A stretch of 64,000 nucleotides of DNA from Clavelina lepadiformis (GCF_947623445.1 NC_135246.1:10089856-10153855); one strand, 5' to 3'; counted from the stretch's first letter, positions 30,476 through 40,231 are shown. Notes: generated by a model not told the origin, from the letters alone. Translations and numbers: made by a program.

Positions 30476-30549
30476 TGGCCAATACGGGGCTCGAACCCGC
30501 GACATTCGCGTTATTAGCACGACGCTCTAACCAACTGAGCTAATCGGCC
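30476..30549 (-). tRNA. tRNA-Ile(AAT), R9
   Basis: Consensus copy. Confidence 0.95.
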
Positions 30550-30799
30550 TCGATTGTTTGGGGTCCAAAACAACGATTAATTTCACCATTATTCCGACTT
30601 TGAAATTTTTGTTTTATTGAAGAATTTTCTGGCAAATTGAGAATTTTTCTTTCAGCAATCCATTTCTCTAAGTTATCACGGCATATACCTCCCTATTAAC
30701 GAACAACAATCCTTATTCTTCAAAACATTTTTGTCATCAAAGCGAAAATACACTTTCTGGGCACTCACACGAAAGGTTATCCAGGTAATGTTAAGAAAA

Positions 30800-30870
30800 T
30801 GCATTGACCGGGAATCGAACCCGGGCCTCCTGCGTGGCAGGCGAGAATTCTACCACTGAACCATCAATGC
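30800..30870 (-). tRNA. tRNA-Gly(GCC), R9, variant
   Basis: One anticodon-stem G to A (ACGCAGG). Confidence 0.8.
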
Positions 30871-30877
30871 ATGCACT

Positions 30878-30949
30878 TTCCCAGACCGGAAATCGAACCC
30901 GGGCCGCCTGGGTGAAAGCCATGAATCCTGACCACTAGACCATCTGGGA
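30878..30949 (-). tRNA. tRNA-Glu(TTC), R9, variant
   Basis: Anticodon stem CATGG for CCTGG (one mismatch) and GATTTCCGG. Confidence 0.75.
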
Positions 30950-31803
30950 GCGGCGATCGATCTTTATTTGATCCAGTAAATATACTTTGACTGAAATCCG
31001 GCTCAAGGGATCATGATCCAATTTTAAAAAAATAGGCTTTTCAATGCAAGTACATTTAACTAAGAAGCTACTGTCGTAGAACCACTTCACGAGCCTCCAT
31101 CAATATTCGCTTGCAACGAGATCTAGGCTAAGAATGCCTACATTCTCAGTTTGACAGAATTACAAAATAATAACAAACTAGCCCACGTCGACGTCACATG
31201 CACATTGCACTTCGACATTTTTCATCCAGTAGATATGACGCATTGGTTGCGAAATCGTCATAAACACAGTTTTTCCAGCTGAAAAATGTGTTCCTAATGC
31301 GAACTGACACCTCAACAAAACAAAGTGAACGAAATTAGTTGCCTCGACACGCGATTGAACCAGGGACCATTGAACATTAAACCAAGAAGCTACTATCGCA
31401 AAACTACATCACGAGCCTTCCTCAATTTTGGCTTGCAACGATATATAAGCTAGGAATGCCTACATTCTTAGTTTGGACAGAATCATTTTACTAAAATTTA
31501 TAAAACAACCACCTAAACTTTACAGCATGTTTTGAGAGTAAAAGTTTCGGACAACTAATCCACGGAAAACAAATATGCGACTTCTAAATAATTTACAGCT
31601 TAGCCTGGACCTGCAATACGCTATCGCCAAAACCATATCAAACCAGCCCACGTCGACGTCACATGCGCATTGGACTGCAACATTTTTCGTCTTTTTAATA
31701 TCACGCATTGGTGGAGACCTCGTCACACATAAAATGTTCCCGCTTAAAATTGTGTTCCTAAAAGGAAATGACTTCTCAAAAGAACGAAGTAATCGAAATT
31801 AGT

Positions 31804-31876
31804 TGCCTCGACCCGGGATTGAACCAGGGACCTTTAGATCTTCAGTCTAACGCTCTCCCAACTGAGCTATCGAGGC
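31804..31876 (-). tRNA. tRNA-Phe(GAA), R10
   Basis: Consensus copy. Confidence 0.95.
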
Positions 31877-31882
31877 AAGCTT

Positions 31883-31956
31883 TGGCCAATACGGGGCTCG
31901 AACCCGCGACATTCGCGTTATTAGCACGACGCTCTAACCAACTGAGCTAATCGGCC
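31883..31956 (-). tRNA. tRNA-Ile(AAT), R10
   Basis: Consensus copy. The LINE tail starts 70 bp upstream of this gene, so its upstream region is replaced. Confidence 0.95.
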
Positions 31957-32025
31957 TCGATCGTTTGGGGTCCAAAACAACGATTAATTTCACTATTATT
32001 CCGACTTTGAAATTTTTGTTTTATT

Positions 32026-32070
32026 TTTTTTTTTTTTTTATTTTTTTTTTTTTATTTTTTTTTATTTTTT
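32026..32070 (-). other. LINE poly(A) tail
   Basis: A-rich tail on the minus strand, interrupted by single T bases. It joins array sequence ending TTTTATT on the plus strand, which could pair with the tail as primer for target-primed reverse transcription. Confidence 0.9.
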
Positions 32071-32086
32071 AACCCTTTCTTGGGTT
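32071..32086 (-). other. 3'-terminal LINE hairpin
   Basis: AACCC/GGGTT with a 6-nt loop directly before the poly(A) tail. Terminal stem-loops in some LINEs are recognised by the reverse transcriptase. Only five pairs, so tentative. Confidence 0.4.
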
Positions 32087-32183
32087 TTAACACGACAATG
32101 CACGATCAATACACGAAAACAATATTCGATATGCAATACACTTATGTACATAAATACTTCTTTTGATACTGTCACAATCGAAA

Positions 32184-35100
32184 TTAATTTGAGCACATAC
32201 TATTCCAAAGGATTTGTGTTACTGAGTTGTAAACACTTGTCTGGCGACTTTTCTCTGCGCTATTGCGCGCTTTTGACATGGCTTTTATTCTGTTTATCAC
32301 ATCTTGATAGAGAAACGGTTCTTGTTCGAAAATCACTTTGTTCCTAGATAGCCATATGCAGTACCTTGAAATGCTTAACAATAATATTGTTGCATTCAAA
32401 TTGGTTTCGCAAACACAAAGTTGTTTTAGTGAACTCAAGTCCAAGGCAATACACATTTGTGGAGAAACTTTCGGCATCAAAACACCGCTGATGTTAAATA
32501 TTATCACGTTTACATAATCCCATATGGGTTGTATACATACACAATCATAAAACAAATGATATACATCTTCATCATGAAGGTCACATAATGGGCATCTTGA
32601 TGTTTTTTGTATACGTGCTATGCGCTCATTAATACATAAGGGTAGCACATTCCATACCATCTTGTAACCAAAAGTTTTTAAATAATTTGGTAGTACCTTA
32701 TTGTGAATGCCAGTCCACATGTTTTGCATATTTATGGGGAACATAGGTACTAGTACTTGTGCATTTCTCTCGTTTACAATTCTCCTGTAAATTTGTTTGG
32801 TTGTCTTTTCAGCAATTTCATCAATGGTAATGCTGTAACGTTTCAGGATATCAACCACGTTGCTATAATATGACGTGGGTTGTGAAGCATGCAACACAGA
32901 ATTATTTACAGGCATTGCCAGCATTTTACACAACGTAAAGCCAATGTAATATTCAAGGAAATACAGCGGTAGGTGTATGCTGTTATTTTGCTTTCGAGCG
33001 TTGTAATATTTCTTAACAACTTTTAACTTCAAGATATTTAAATACAATGGGATGTCAATACAGTCGTATCCACCGTTTTCCCTGGTTTTACTTATCGTTT
33101 CCATGTTTAATTTTGCACCAGTGCTAAAAACATAATTTTCAACAATTTTGCGTACATTTCGGCGCTGCTGAAGCGCAAGATCATACACTCTAGAACCATA
33201 CACAAAAATGGGCAATAATAGTGTTTTTACAATTAGCGATTTTCCATCATACGTCGATCTAAATTTTGAGAAATTCGATACCTTCAAACGCATGCTACGC
33301 ACCTTGTTTTCGAGCCAATCAGTAATTGCCTGAGGTTTACCATAAGGAACGTTCAAAACATTTATCGAATCGACCCAGGAAAGCGTGGGAAGCTGAGAGT
33401 TTTTGCTTTGCTTCCTACCTAGTTTCAAAGCCGTTACTTTACTGAAGTTCACTTTTATTCCCGTCGCTGTAAGGTATTCACCTAATACAAAAAAGGCTTG
33501 TGACACCGATTGTTCATCTTGGAGGACCAAGGTTGTATCATCGGCGTATGCTATAGTTTTCACAACTTTACCGCCTGAAGCTGGTAGATGTAAACCTTGT
33601 ATAGCTGTATTCTTGTTTAAAGCAATTATAACCGGCTCCATTGCTAACAGGAACAAATACAAACTTAATGGATCTCCTTGTCGTAAACCGCGTTCGACGC
33701 GAAAATCTGCCCCTATATGCCCATTGATCATTACACATGTCTGATTATTTATCAGCGTAGTTGTGATCATTTTCGTAAAAATTTCACCAAAACCGAATTT
33801 TTTCAGAATTTCAACCAAGAATTCATGGTCGACGCAGTCAAATGCTTTGTAGATGTCAAGAGATACAATGTATCCCTCGGTGTTTCTATTTTTAATATAT
33901 TCAATACAGTCTCTAAGCAGCGCTGTTCCATCGTTTATATCTCTGCCACACACTGCAAACTGCGTGTCATTGATAAGTTTTGGTACAAAGCTTTTCAATC
34001 GTAATGTCATCATTTTGCTAAATATCTTATAATCGACATTCAGTAATGTTATCGGTCGATAATTTTTTATATCAGTCCGTTCGCCTTTCTTAAATATCAG
34101 AGTTAGCAGTCCCCGAGTCAACTCGGCGGGTGGTTGTGATTCAGCAAAAAACTCTTTCGCTACTTCAATCAGCGTGTCGCCTACAAGGCTCCAGAACGTT
34201 TTGTAGAATTCTATGCTTAAGCCATCGAGCCCCGGTGTTTTACCATTTTTCATGGATTTAATGGCGAAAAGCATCTCGTCCTTAGTTACTTCCAGCTCTA
34301 AGGTCTCTGTGGTGTCTCTATCTATTTTTTGTTCAATATCCTGTAGGAACGCGCTTTGTCTCCATTTGTCAAGTTTTTGTTTCGAGTATAAGGTTTTATA
34401 AAAATCAGTCGCAACGTCTAGTTTTTCTTTCGGCGTGTTTGCTTCAATGTTTTGATTTGTGCGCAGCGACTCGATGTAGGTCGCTCTGTGATGTTCTTTC
34501 AGCTTGCGGTAGAAAAACTTTGTCGGGCGATCTCCATAGTCAAGTTCATTTGCATGAGCAATTATTCTAATTTTCTTTCGTTTTTCTTTGTGGATAGTAA
34601 TAAGTTCGGCTTTTGTTTTGCGAAACTCTGTCATGACTTTTTTGCCTTCATTTAAGTCTTGGCGCAAATCATTGAGGCTTGCGTTTAATTCGTGTTCTCG
34701 CTGATTCTTTTTTTGGTGAATTCGCTTCGAGTGTTTCTGCACCAGTTCTCTTATTTGGTACTTTGTATCAACCCACCAATCGAGTTTATTTTTGTAAAGA
34801 ACTTGCAGACTTTTATAATCATGCCAGCTTTCTTTTAATTCTTGAGTAAGGTCTTCATTTTCGTAAACGGTGACATTGTTTTTCCAGTAGCCATTGCCGT
34901 AGTTTCTGGAAATGTTTAATTTGATATCAACGTGAATCGCATCGTGATCGCTTACAGCGCAAGGTTCGATGACATGATTAATGTGCGTGAGCTCGTCTGA
35001 ACCGTAAAAGCGGTCCAGCCTTGAGTGCGCTTCGTTGCCATGCCAAGTAAAATCTTTTCCGTTCGGTCGTGATATTCTATAGAGGTCTTTCAATCCGTAG

Positions 35101-35633
35101 GTTTCGCACAAATCCTTCAGGGACTTCGACTCATACCGTTTAACTTGGTGCACCATAAAGTTATTGCGATCTTTTAGTCGGTCGTCGACGCAGTTGAAAT
35201 CCCCCGCCAACATTGTTGGTAATTTGCTGTGCACATAAGGATATATGCCGTCATAAAACCGATCTTGCGTGTTGCATTCGTTGCCACTTCCGCGTACTGG
35301 TGCGTAAACGTTTACAATGTGCATACTTTCGCCAAAAACACTAATATCCGCGGCTAATACTCTCCCAAAGTTGTCAAAATTTACGCTTTTAACCTCTATA
35401 TGCTTGTTATTTATTAGTATAGCCAGGCCTCTTGATTGCGTGTTTCCTGAATTCCACAGCGCACGCTTACCCCATTCTTTTGTCCACTGTATTTCGTCCC
35501 CCGGGCTAGAGTGCGTTTCTTGTAACAAGGCAACGTCAACGTTTTTGGTGCGTAGCAAGTCATAAACGAAGGCGCGTTTGTCTTGCTTTCGCAATCCATT
35601 ACAATTAAGACTGAGAATACGTAGAAGAAACAT
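32184..35633 (-). CDS. LINE ORF2: endonuclease / reverse transcriptase
   Basis: This 1,149-residue protein nicks the target and copies the LINE RNA into it. The APE-type endonuclease spans about 1-235: LNCNG at 9-13, Glu39 in LLQETH, NVYAP, Asp145 and Asn147 in GDFN, and Ser228-Asp229-His230 in SDHDAIH. The reverse transcriptase spans about 440-740: GKTPGLDGLSIEFYK, the KNYRPITLLN block, Asp593 in SLDIYKAFD, GLRQGDPLS, and the catalytic YADD at 696-699. Near 1010-1027 a CxxC...HxxxxC finger (CPLCDLHDEDVYHLFYDC) is the C-terminal motif seen in this group. Length is in the usual range for Tx1/L1 ORF2. All key residues are present, so it looks competent. Confidence 0.95.
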   Translation of the reverse strand: MFLLRILSLNCNGLRKQDKRAFVYDLLRTKNVDVALLQETHSSPGDEIQWTKEWGKRALWNSGNTQSRGLAILINNKHIEVKSVNFDNFGRVLAADISVFGESMHIVNVYAPVRGSGNECNTQDRFYDGIYPYVHSKLPTMLAGDFNCVDDRLKDRNNFMVHQVKRYESKSLKDLCETYGLKDLYRISRPNGKDFTWHGNEAHSRLDRFYGSDELTHINHVIEPCAVSDHDAIHVDIKLNISRNYGNGYWKNNVTVYENEDLTQELKESWHDYKSLQVLYKNKLDWWVDTKYQIRELVQKHSKRIHQKKNQREHELNASLNDLRQDLNEGKKVMTEFRKTKAELITIHKEKRKKIRIIAHANELDYGDRPTKFFYRKLKEHHRATYIESLRTNQNIEANTPKEKLDVATDFYKTLYSKQKLDKWRQSAFLQDIEQKIDRDTTETLELEVTKDEMLFAIKSMKNGKTPGLDGLSIEFYKTFWSLVGDTLIEVAKEFFAESQPPAELTRGLLTLIFKKGERTDIKNYRPITLLNVDYKIFSKMMTLRLKSFVPKLINDTQFAVCGRDINDGTALLRDCIEYIKNRNTEGYIVSLDIYKAFDCVDHEFLVEILKKFGFGEIFTKMITTTLINNQTCVMINGHIGADFRVERGLRQGDPLSLYLFLLAMEPVIIALNKNTAIQGLHLPASGGKVVKTIAYADDTTLVLQDEQSVSQAFFVLGEYLTATGIKVNFSKVTALKLGRKQSKNSQLPTLSWVDSINVLNVPYGKPQAITDWLENKVRSMRLKVSNFSKFRSTYDGKSLIVKTLLLPIFVYGSRVYDLALQQRRNVRKIVENYVFSTGAKLNMETISKTRENGGYDCIDIPLYLNILKLKVVKKYYNARKQNNSIHLPLYFLEYYIGFTLCKMLAMPVNNSVLHASQPTSYYSNVVDILKRYSITIDEIAEKTTKQIYRRIVNERNAQVLVPMFPINMQNMWTGIHNKVLPNYLKTFGYKMVWNVLPLCINERIARIQKTSRCPLCDLHDEDVYHLFYDCVCIQPIWDYVNVIIFNISGVLMPKVSPQMCIALDLSSLKQLCVCETNLNATILLLSISRYCIWLSRNKVIFEQEPFLYQDVINRIKAMSKARNSAEKSRQTSVYNSVTQILWNSMCSN

Positions 35634-35689
35634 AATAAACGATAACGTAAGGTATCTAAATCCGGAAAAACGAATACAATAATTACTAT

Positions 35690-37144
35690 TTAAATATAAT
35701 CTTTAATCCCTTCAATACTTTCACATGTGTATTTATATCCACAATTACAAAAGTATGATTGAGAGGGGCTTATGGCCTTACAAACCACCTCTTCACAGTC
35801 ACAATGTATAACACACAAATTGCATTCTGTGTTCACACATTTGCCTTGTGTTCTAATTGGGGGTATTAGGTTGTAGCTCTTACACAAACACTCACACAAT
35901 GAAGCATTACAGGTTGCACATTCAACAAAGTTCTCACCATACTCTGATACATGAGTGTGTGCTTTACAGCAGGATAGGTATTTTAATTCACTTTGACACA
36001 CATCACAAGGAAAGTCATGCATGTTTCCTTCTGGAATTATCTGTTTAATTCTGTCATTACAGGTATTTATTACTATATAATCTTCAGGGCATTTACTACA
36101 TTTCCATTTCTTGCACTCCAAGATATGTTCTTCATTGTCACATGCTAGACATTTGACTATGTAAGTATTATCATTATGGCTAACCTTTGTGCAGGGCTCC
36201 TCAGATGCCTCATCTGGAGAGGGTCTTTTCCTGTCACTCCTCCTGTCAGTATTCTTTTCTATTGAGTTGTCTTCATTCATATGTACTTCTGTTAGATTGT
36301 TTTCTGTCATGTCAAACCAGTCCCTAGGTTGTTCTTCCCCTTTCTTTGTGGTTGCTGTATCAGGTTCATTGCTGTCATTGTTCTTTCCATCTTCAGTATT
36401 GTCCTTGTTTGTGTTCATTATAGAATTTTCATGGTTTTCTTCATTGTGAGTGTGGCCAGGTGATTGGTGTCTAGTGAGGGGGTTTCTATAATAATCCATA
36501 CCTCTTCTAGGGTTTGGCTGATTGTTCTCTTCCAGTGGGGGGTATTCAGAGTTATTTTTGGTAGGACAGTTGATGTGTTTGTGTCCTGGTTTGTTGCAGT
36601 ACTGGCATGTTGCCAACTGTCCTTGGTATTTGACTAGCAGTTCTTCTCCAAGAATATTTAAATAGCTTGGTATTGGTGTTTGATCCAGTTCATCTTTAGC
36701 CATTTCCATAATATAAACACCACTGAACAAAGCCTTTGCATCTTTTTTTGGGAAACATTTAATGATTTTACCATGATTTTCTTCTAAGTATGATTTCAAG
36801 GCTTCAATAGGAAATGGTGTAGGAATCCAAGATATATGAACATATACCTTATCCGGTTCATACAGCTTTAGGTACCGAATTTCTTCAAGATTAAGAAGTT
36901 TTTCATTTAAATCCAGAACATGCTCTCTCGACTTGCAGGTAATATCGATATTGCCGCCTTTCTTCTCCACTAGGCCAACGAGTAATTTTAAAGAAAAGTT
37001 AATCTTTTCAAAAATTTTCCAAAGATCTTCCCTTTTGGTACCATAAGATACTCTAAACGTTAGGCAATTTGGCCTTGCATACTCCATTGTTCTTAACTTC
37101 TTCTTAACTTTGTCCGAATAAGAAACAGGTTTAATTTCTGCCAT
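35690..37144 (-). CDS. LINE ORF1: RNA-binding protein with CCHC knuckle and Cys-rich tail
   Basis: A 484-residue protein expected to coat the LINE RNA. Residues about 20-175 have the look of an RRM-like fold (CLTFRVSYGTKREDLWKIF, then YVHISWIPTPFP). A zinc knuckle C180-x2-C183-x4-H188-x4-C193 follows. Residues about 195-330 are low-complexity, Asn/Asp/Glu-rich and probably disordered. From about 333 to 475 there is a second region with many CxxC pairs (CLACDNEEH, CSKCPEDY, CDVCQSELKYLSCC, CATCNASLCECLC), likely several zinc-binding modules. A tail like this is not something I know as standard in Tx1 ORF1 proteins. The Met at 37144 is in good position after a short 5' UTR. Confidence 0.85.
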   Translation of the reverse strand: MAEIKPVSYSDKVKKKLRTMEYARPNCLTFRVSYGTKREDLWKIFEKINFSLKLLVGLVEKKGGNIDITCKSREHVLDLNEKLLNLEEIRYLKLYEPDKVYVHISWIPTPFPIEALKSYLEENHGKIIKCFPKKDAKALFSGVYIMEMAKDELDQTPIPSYLNILGEELLVKYQGQLATCQYCNKPGHKHINCPTKNNSEYPPLEENNQPNPRRGMDYYRNPLTRHQSPGHTHNEENHENSIMNTNKDNTEDGKNNDSNEPDTATTKKGEEQPRDWFDMTENNLTEVHMNEDNSIEKNTDRRSDRKRPSPDEASEEPCTKVSHNDNTYIVKCLACDNEEHILECKKWKCSKCPEDYIVINTCNDRIKQIIPEGNMHDFPCDVCQSELKYLSCCKAHTHVSEYGENFVECATCNASLCECLCKSYNLIPPIRTQGKCVNTECNLCVIHCDCEEVVCKAISPSQSYFCNCGYKYTCESIEGIKDYI

Positions 37145-37260
37145 AACTTTCGATGATTCAGAGCACTCAAGTGCAAATATTTAACAATATAAGCCGGCGT
37201 AATGGGTGGCTAACCCAAAATATTCTACCAGATTTCCACGCGGTTGCTTAACTTCGTCCA

Positions 37261-37285
37261 CTACAGTCCACCGCTCTACCAACTC
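37261..37285 (-). pseudogene. tRNA-Tyr 5'-exon fragment at the LINE 5' end
   Basis: On the minus strand AGTTGGTAGAGCGGTGGACT followed by GTAG matches the D arm and anticodon arm of animal tRNA-Tyr up to the base after the GUA anticodon, which is where the tRNA-Tyr intron begins. No 3' exon follows; LINE 5' UTR sequence does. Same sense as the LINE. Either a template jump onto pre-tRNA-Tyr during insertion, or upstream sequence carried from a tRNA-Tyr target. Confidence 0.75.
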
Positions 37286-37414
37286 TCTTATCACGGCATA
37301 TACCTCCCTATTAACGAACAACCATCCTTATTCTTCAAAACATTTTTGTCATCAAAGCGAAAATACACTTTCTGGGCACTCACACGAAAGGTTATCCAGG
37401 TAATGTTAAGAAAA

Positions 37415-37485
37415 TGCATTAACCGGGAATCGAACCCGGGCCTCCCGCGTGGCAGGCGAGAATTCTACCACTGAACCATCAATGC
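37415..37485 (-). tRNA. tRNA-Gly(GCC), R10
   Basis: Acceptor TTAATGC gives one G-T wobble. Same form in R20 and R23. Confidence 0.92.
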
Positions 37486-37492
37486 ATGCACT

Positions 37493-37564
37493 TTCCCAGA
37501 CCGGGAATCGAACCCGGGCCGCCTGGGTGAAAGCCAGGAATCCTGACCACTAGACCATCTGGGA
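37493..37564 (-). tRNA. tRNA-Glu(TTC), R10
   Basis: Consensus copy. Confidence 0.95.
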
Positions 37565-38419
37565 GCGGCGATCGATCTTTATTTGATCCAGTAAATATAC
37601 TTTGACTGAAATCCGGCTCAAGGGATCATGATCCAATTTAAAAAAAAAAGGCTTTTCAATGCAAGTACATTTAACTAAGAAGCTACTGTCGTAGAACCAC
37701 TTCACGAGCCTCCATCAATATTCGCTTGCAACGAGATCTAGGCTAAGAATGCCTACATTCTCAGTTTGACAGAATTACAAAATAATAACAAACCAGCCCA
37801 CGTCGACGTCACATGCACATTGCACTTCGAAATTTTTCATCCAGTAGATATGACGCATTGATTGCGAAATCGTCATAAACACAGTGTTTCCAGCTGAAAA
37901 AATGTGTTCCTAATGCGAACTGACACCTCAACAAAACAAAGTGAACGAAATTAGTTGCCTCGACACGCGATTGAACCAGGGACCATTGAACATTAAACCA
38001 AGAAGCTACTATCGCAAAACTACATCACGAGCCTTCCTCAATTTTGGCTTGCAACGATATAAAGGCTAGGAATGCCTACATTCTTAGTTTGGACAGAATC
38101 ATTTTACTAAAATTTATAAAACAACCACCTAAACTTTACAGCATGTTTTGAGAGTAAAAGTTTCGGACAACTAATCCACGGAAAACAAATATGCGACTTC
38201 TAAATAATTTACAGCTTAGCCTGGACCTGCAATACGCTATCGCCAAAACCATATCAAACCAGCCCACGTCGACGTCACATGCGCATTGGACTGCAACATT
38301 TTTCGTCTTTTTAATATCACGCATTGGTGGAGACCTCGTCACACATAAAATGTTTCCGCTTAAAATTGTGTTCCTAAAAGGAAATGACTTCTCAAAAGAA
38401 CGAAGTAATCGAAATTAGT

Positions 38420-38492
38420 TGCCTCGACCCGGGATTGAACGAGGGACCTTTAGATCTTCAGTCTAACGCTCTCCCAACTGAGCTATCGAGGC
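38420..38492 (-). tRNA. tRNA-Phe(GAA), R11, variant
   Basis: One T-stem change (CCTCGTTC for CCTGGTTC), which also touches the B box. Confidence 0.85.
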
Positions 38493-38498
38493 AAGCTT

Positions 38499-38572
38499 TG
38501 GCCAATACGGGGCTCGAACCCGCGACATTCGCGTTATTAGCACGACGCTCTAACCAACTGAGCTAATCGGCC
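38499..38572 (-). tRNA. tRNA-Ile(AAT), R11
   Basis: Consensus copy. Confidence 0.95.
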
Positions 38573-38822
38573 TCGATTGTTTGGGGTCCAAAACAACGAT
38601 TAATTTCACTATTATTCCGACTTTGAAATTTTTGTTTTATTGAAGAATTTTCTGGCAAATTGAGAATTTTTCTTTCAGCAATCCATTTCTCTAAGTTATC
38701 ACGGAATATACCTCCCTATTAACGAACAACAATCCTTATTCTTCAAAACATTTTTGTCATCAAAGCGAAAATACACTTTCTGGGCACTCACACGAAAGTT
38801 TATCCAGGTAATGTTAAGAAAA

Positions 38823-38893
38823 TGCATTGACCGGGAATCGAACCCGGGCCTCCCGCGTGGCAGGCGAGAATTCTACCACTGAACCATCAATGC
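38823..38893 (-). tRNA. tRNA-Gly(GCC), R11
   Basis: Consensus copy. Confidence 0.95.
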
Positions 38894-38900
38894 ATGCACT

Positions 38901-38972
38901 TTCCCAGACCGGAAATCGAACCCGGGCCGCCTGGGTGAAAGCCAGGAATCCTGACCACTAGACCATCTGGGA
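38901..38972 (-). tRNA. tRNA-Glu(TTC), R11
   Basis: GATTTCCGG wobble in the T stem only. Confidence 0.92.
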
Positions 38973-39827
38973 GCGGCGATCGATCTTTATTTGATCCAGT
39001 AAATATACTTTGACTGAAATCCGGCTCAAGGGATTATGAGCCAATTTTAAAAAAATAGGCTTTTCAATGCAAAGTACATTTAACTAAGAAGCTAGTGTCG
39101 TAGAACCACTTCACGAGCCTCCATCAATATTCGCTTGCAACGAGATCTAGGCTAAGAATGCCTACATTCTCAGTTTGACAGAATTACAAAATAATAACAA
39201 ACCAGCCCACGTCGACGTCACATGCACATTGCACTTCGACATTTTTCATCCAGTAGATATGACGCATTGGTTGCGAAATCGTCATAAACACAGTGTTTCC
39301 AGCTGAAAAAATGTGTTCCTAATGCGAACTGACACCTCAACAAAACAAAGTGAACGAAATTAGTTGCCTCGACACGCGATTGAACCAGGGACCATTGAAC
39401 ATTAAACCAAGAAGCTACTATCGCAAAACTACATCACGAGCCTTCCTCAATTTTGGCTTGCAACGATATATAGGCTAGGAATGCCTACATTCTTAGTTTG
39501 GACAGAATCATTTTACTAAAATTTATAAAACAACCACCTAAACTTTACAGCATGTTTTGAGAGTAAAAGTTTCGGACAACTAATCCACGGAAAACAAATA
39601 TGCGACTTCTAAATAATTTACAGCTTAGCCTGGACCTGCAATACGCTATCGCCAAAACCATATCAAACCAGCCCACGTCGACGTCACATGCGCATTGGAC
39701 TGCAACATTTTTCGTCTTTTTAATATCACGCATTGGTGGAGACCTCGTCACACATAAAATGTTCCCGCTTAAAATTGTGTTCCTAAAAGGAAATGACTTC
39801 TCAAAAAACGAAGTAATCGAAATTAGT

Positions 39828-39900
39828 TGCCTCGACCCGGGATTGAACCAGGGACCTTTAGATCTTCAGTCTAACGCTCTCCCAACTGAGCTATCGAGGC
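39828..39900 (-). tRNA. tRNA-Phe(GAA), R12
   Basis: Consensus copy. Confidence 0.95.
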
Positions 39901-39906
39901 AAGCTT

Positions 39907-39981
39907 TAGCCAATACGGGGCTCGAACCCGCGACATTCGCGTTATTAGCACGACGCTCTAACAAAACTGAGCTAATCGGCC
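39907..39981 (-). tRNA. tRNA-Ile(AAT)-like, D-loop GG lost, R12
   Basis: 75 nt. The D loop reads AGTTTTGTTA instead of AGTTGGTTA, so G18-G19, which dock with the T loop, are gone. An acceptor change (TAGCCA-side) adds a mismatch. Probably inactive. Confidence 0.65.
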
Positions 39982-40231
39982 TCGATTGTTTTGGGTCCAA
40001 AACAACGATTAATTTCACCATTATTCCGACTTTGAAATTTTTGTTTTATTGAAGAATTTTCTGGCAAATTGAGAATTTTTCTTTCAGCAATCCATTTCTC
40101 TAAGTTATCACGGCATATACCTCCCTATTAACGAACAACAATCCTTATTCTTCAAAACATTTTTGTCATCAAAGCGAAAATACACTTTCTGGGCACTCAC
40201 ACGAAAGGTTATCCAGGTAATGTTAAGAAAA

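Larger units (their letters stand above)
25384..30870 (-). repeat. Composite higher-order repeat, 2,004 bp (full + short unit)
   Basis: Gly starts at 25384, 26792, 27388, 28796, 29392 and 30800 alternate 1,408 and 596 bp. R4-R5, R6-R7 and R8-R9 share marks such as GCGGGATTCCCGCG in Gly and TCTAGGAA in Glu of R5 and R7. Confidence 0.9.
22479..32025 (-). repeat. Tandem tRNA array, reverse arm, part 1 (units R1-R10)
   Basis: Units read on the minus strand. R1, R2, R5, R7, R9 and R10 are full or nearly full. R3, R4, R6 and R8 are short units of about 595 bp holding only Glu-Gly, because spacer B is joined directly to the region before Ile (GTTTGACAG to GTCCAAAAC). R10 is split by the LINE at 32026-37287. 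Confidence 0.93.
32026..37287 (-). mobile_element. Full-length-looking LINE, Tx1/L1 group
   Basis: It has a 5' UTR of about 120 bp, ORF1 (35690-37144), a 56-nt gap, ORF2 (32184-35633), a 3' UTR of about 110 bp and a poly(A) tail. The ORF1 layout (RNA-binding region then CCHC) and ORF2 layout (APE endonuclease, reverse transcriptase, C-terminal zinc finger) and their motifs fit the Tx1 clade of L1-like elements. Several Tx1 lineages insert into multicopy RNA genes. It lies between Ile and Gly of R10. About 54 bp of array are missing at the site and no target duplication is seen. Both frames are intact, so it is young. Confidence 0.9.

Noticed and set aside
32184-37144. LINE frames as host genes
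   Set aside because: Endonuclease/reverse-transcriptase content, CCHC ORF1, poly(A) tail and placement inside a repeat unit show a retrotransposon.
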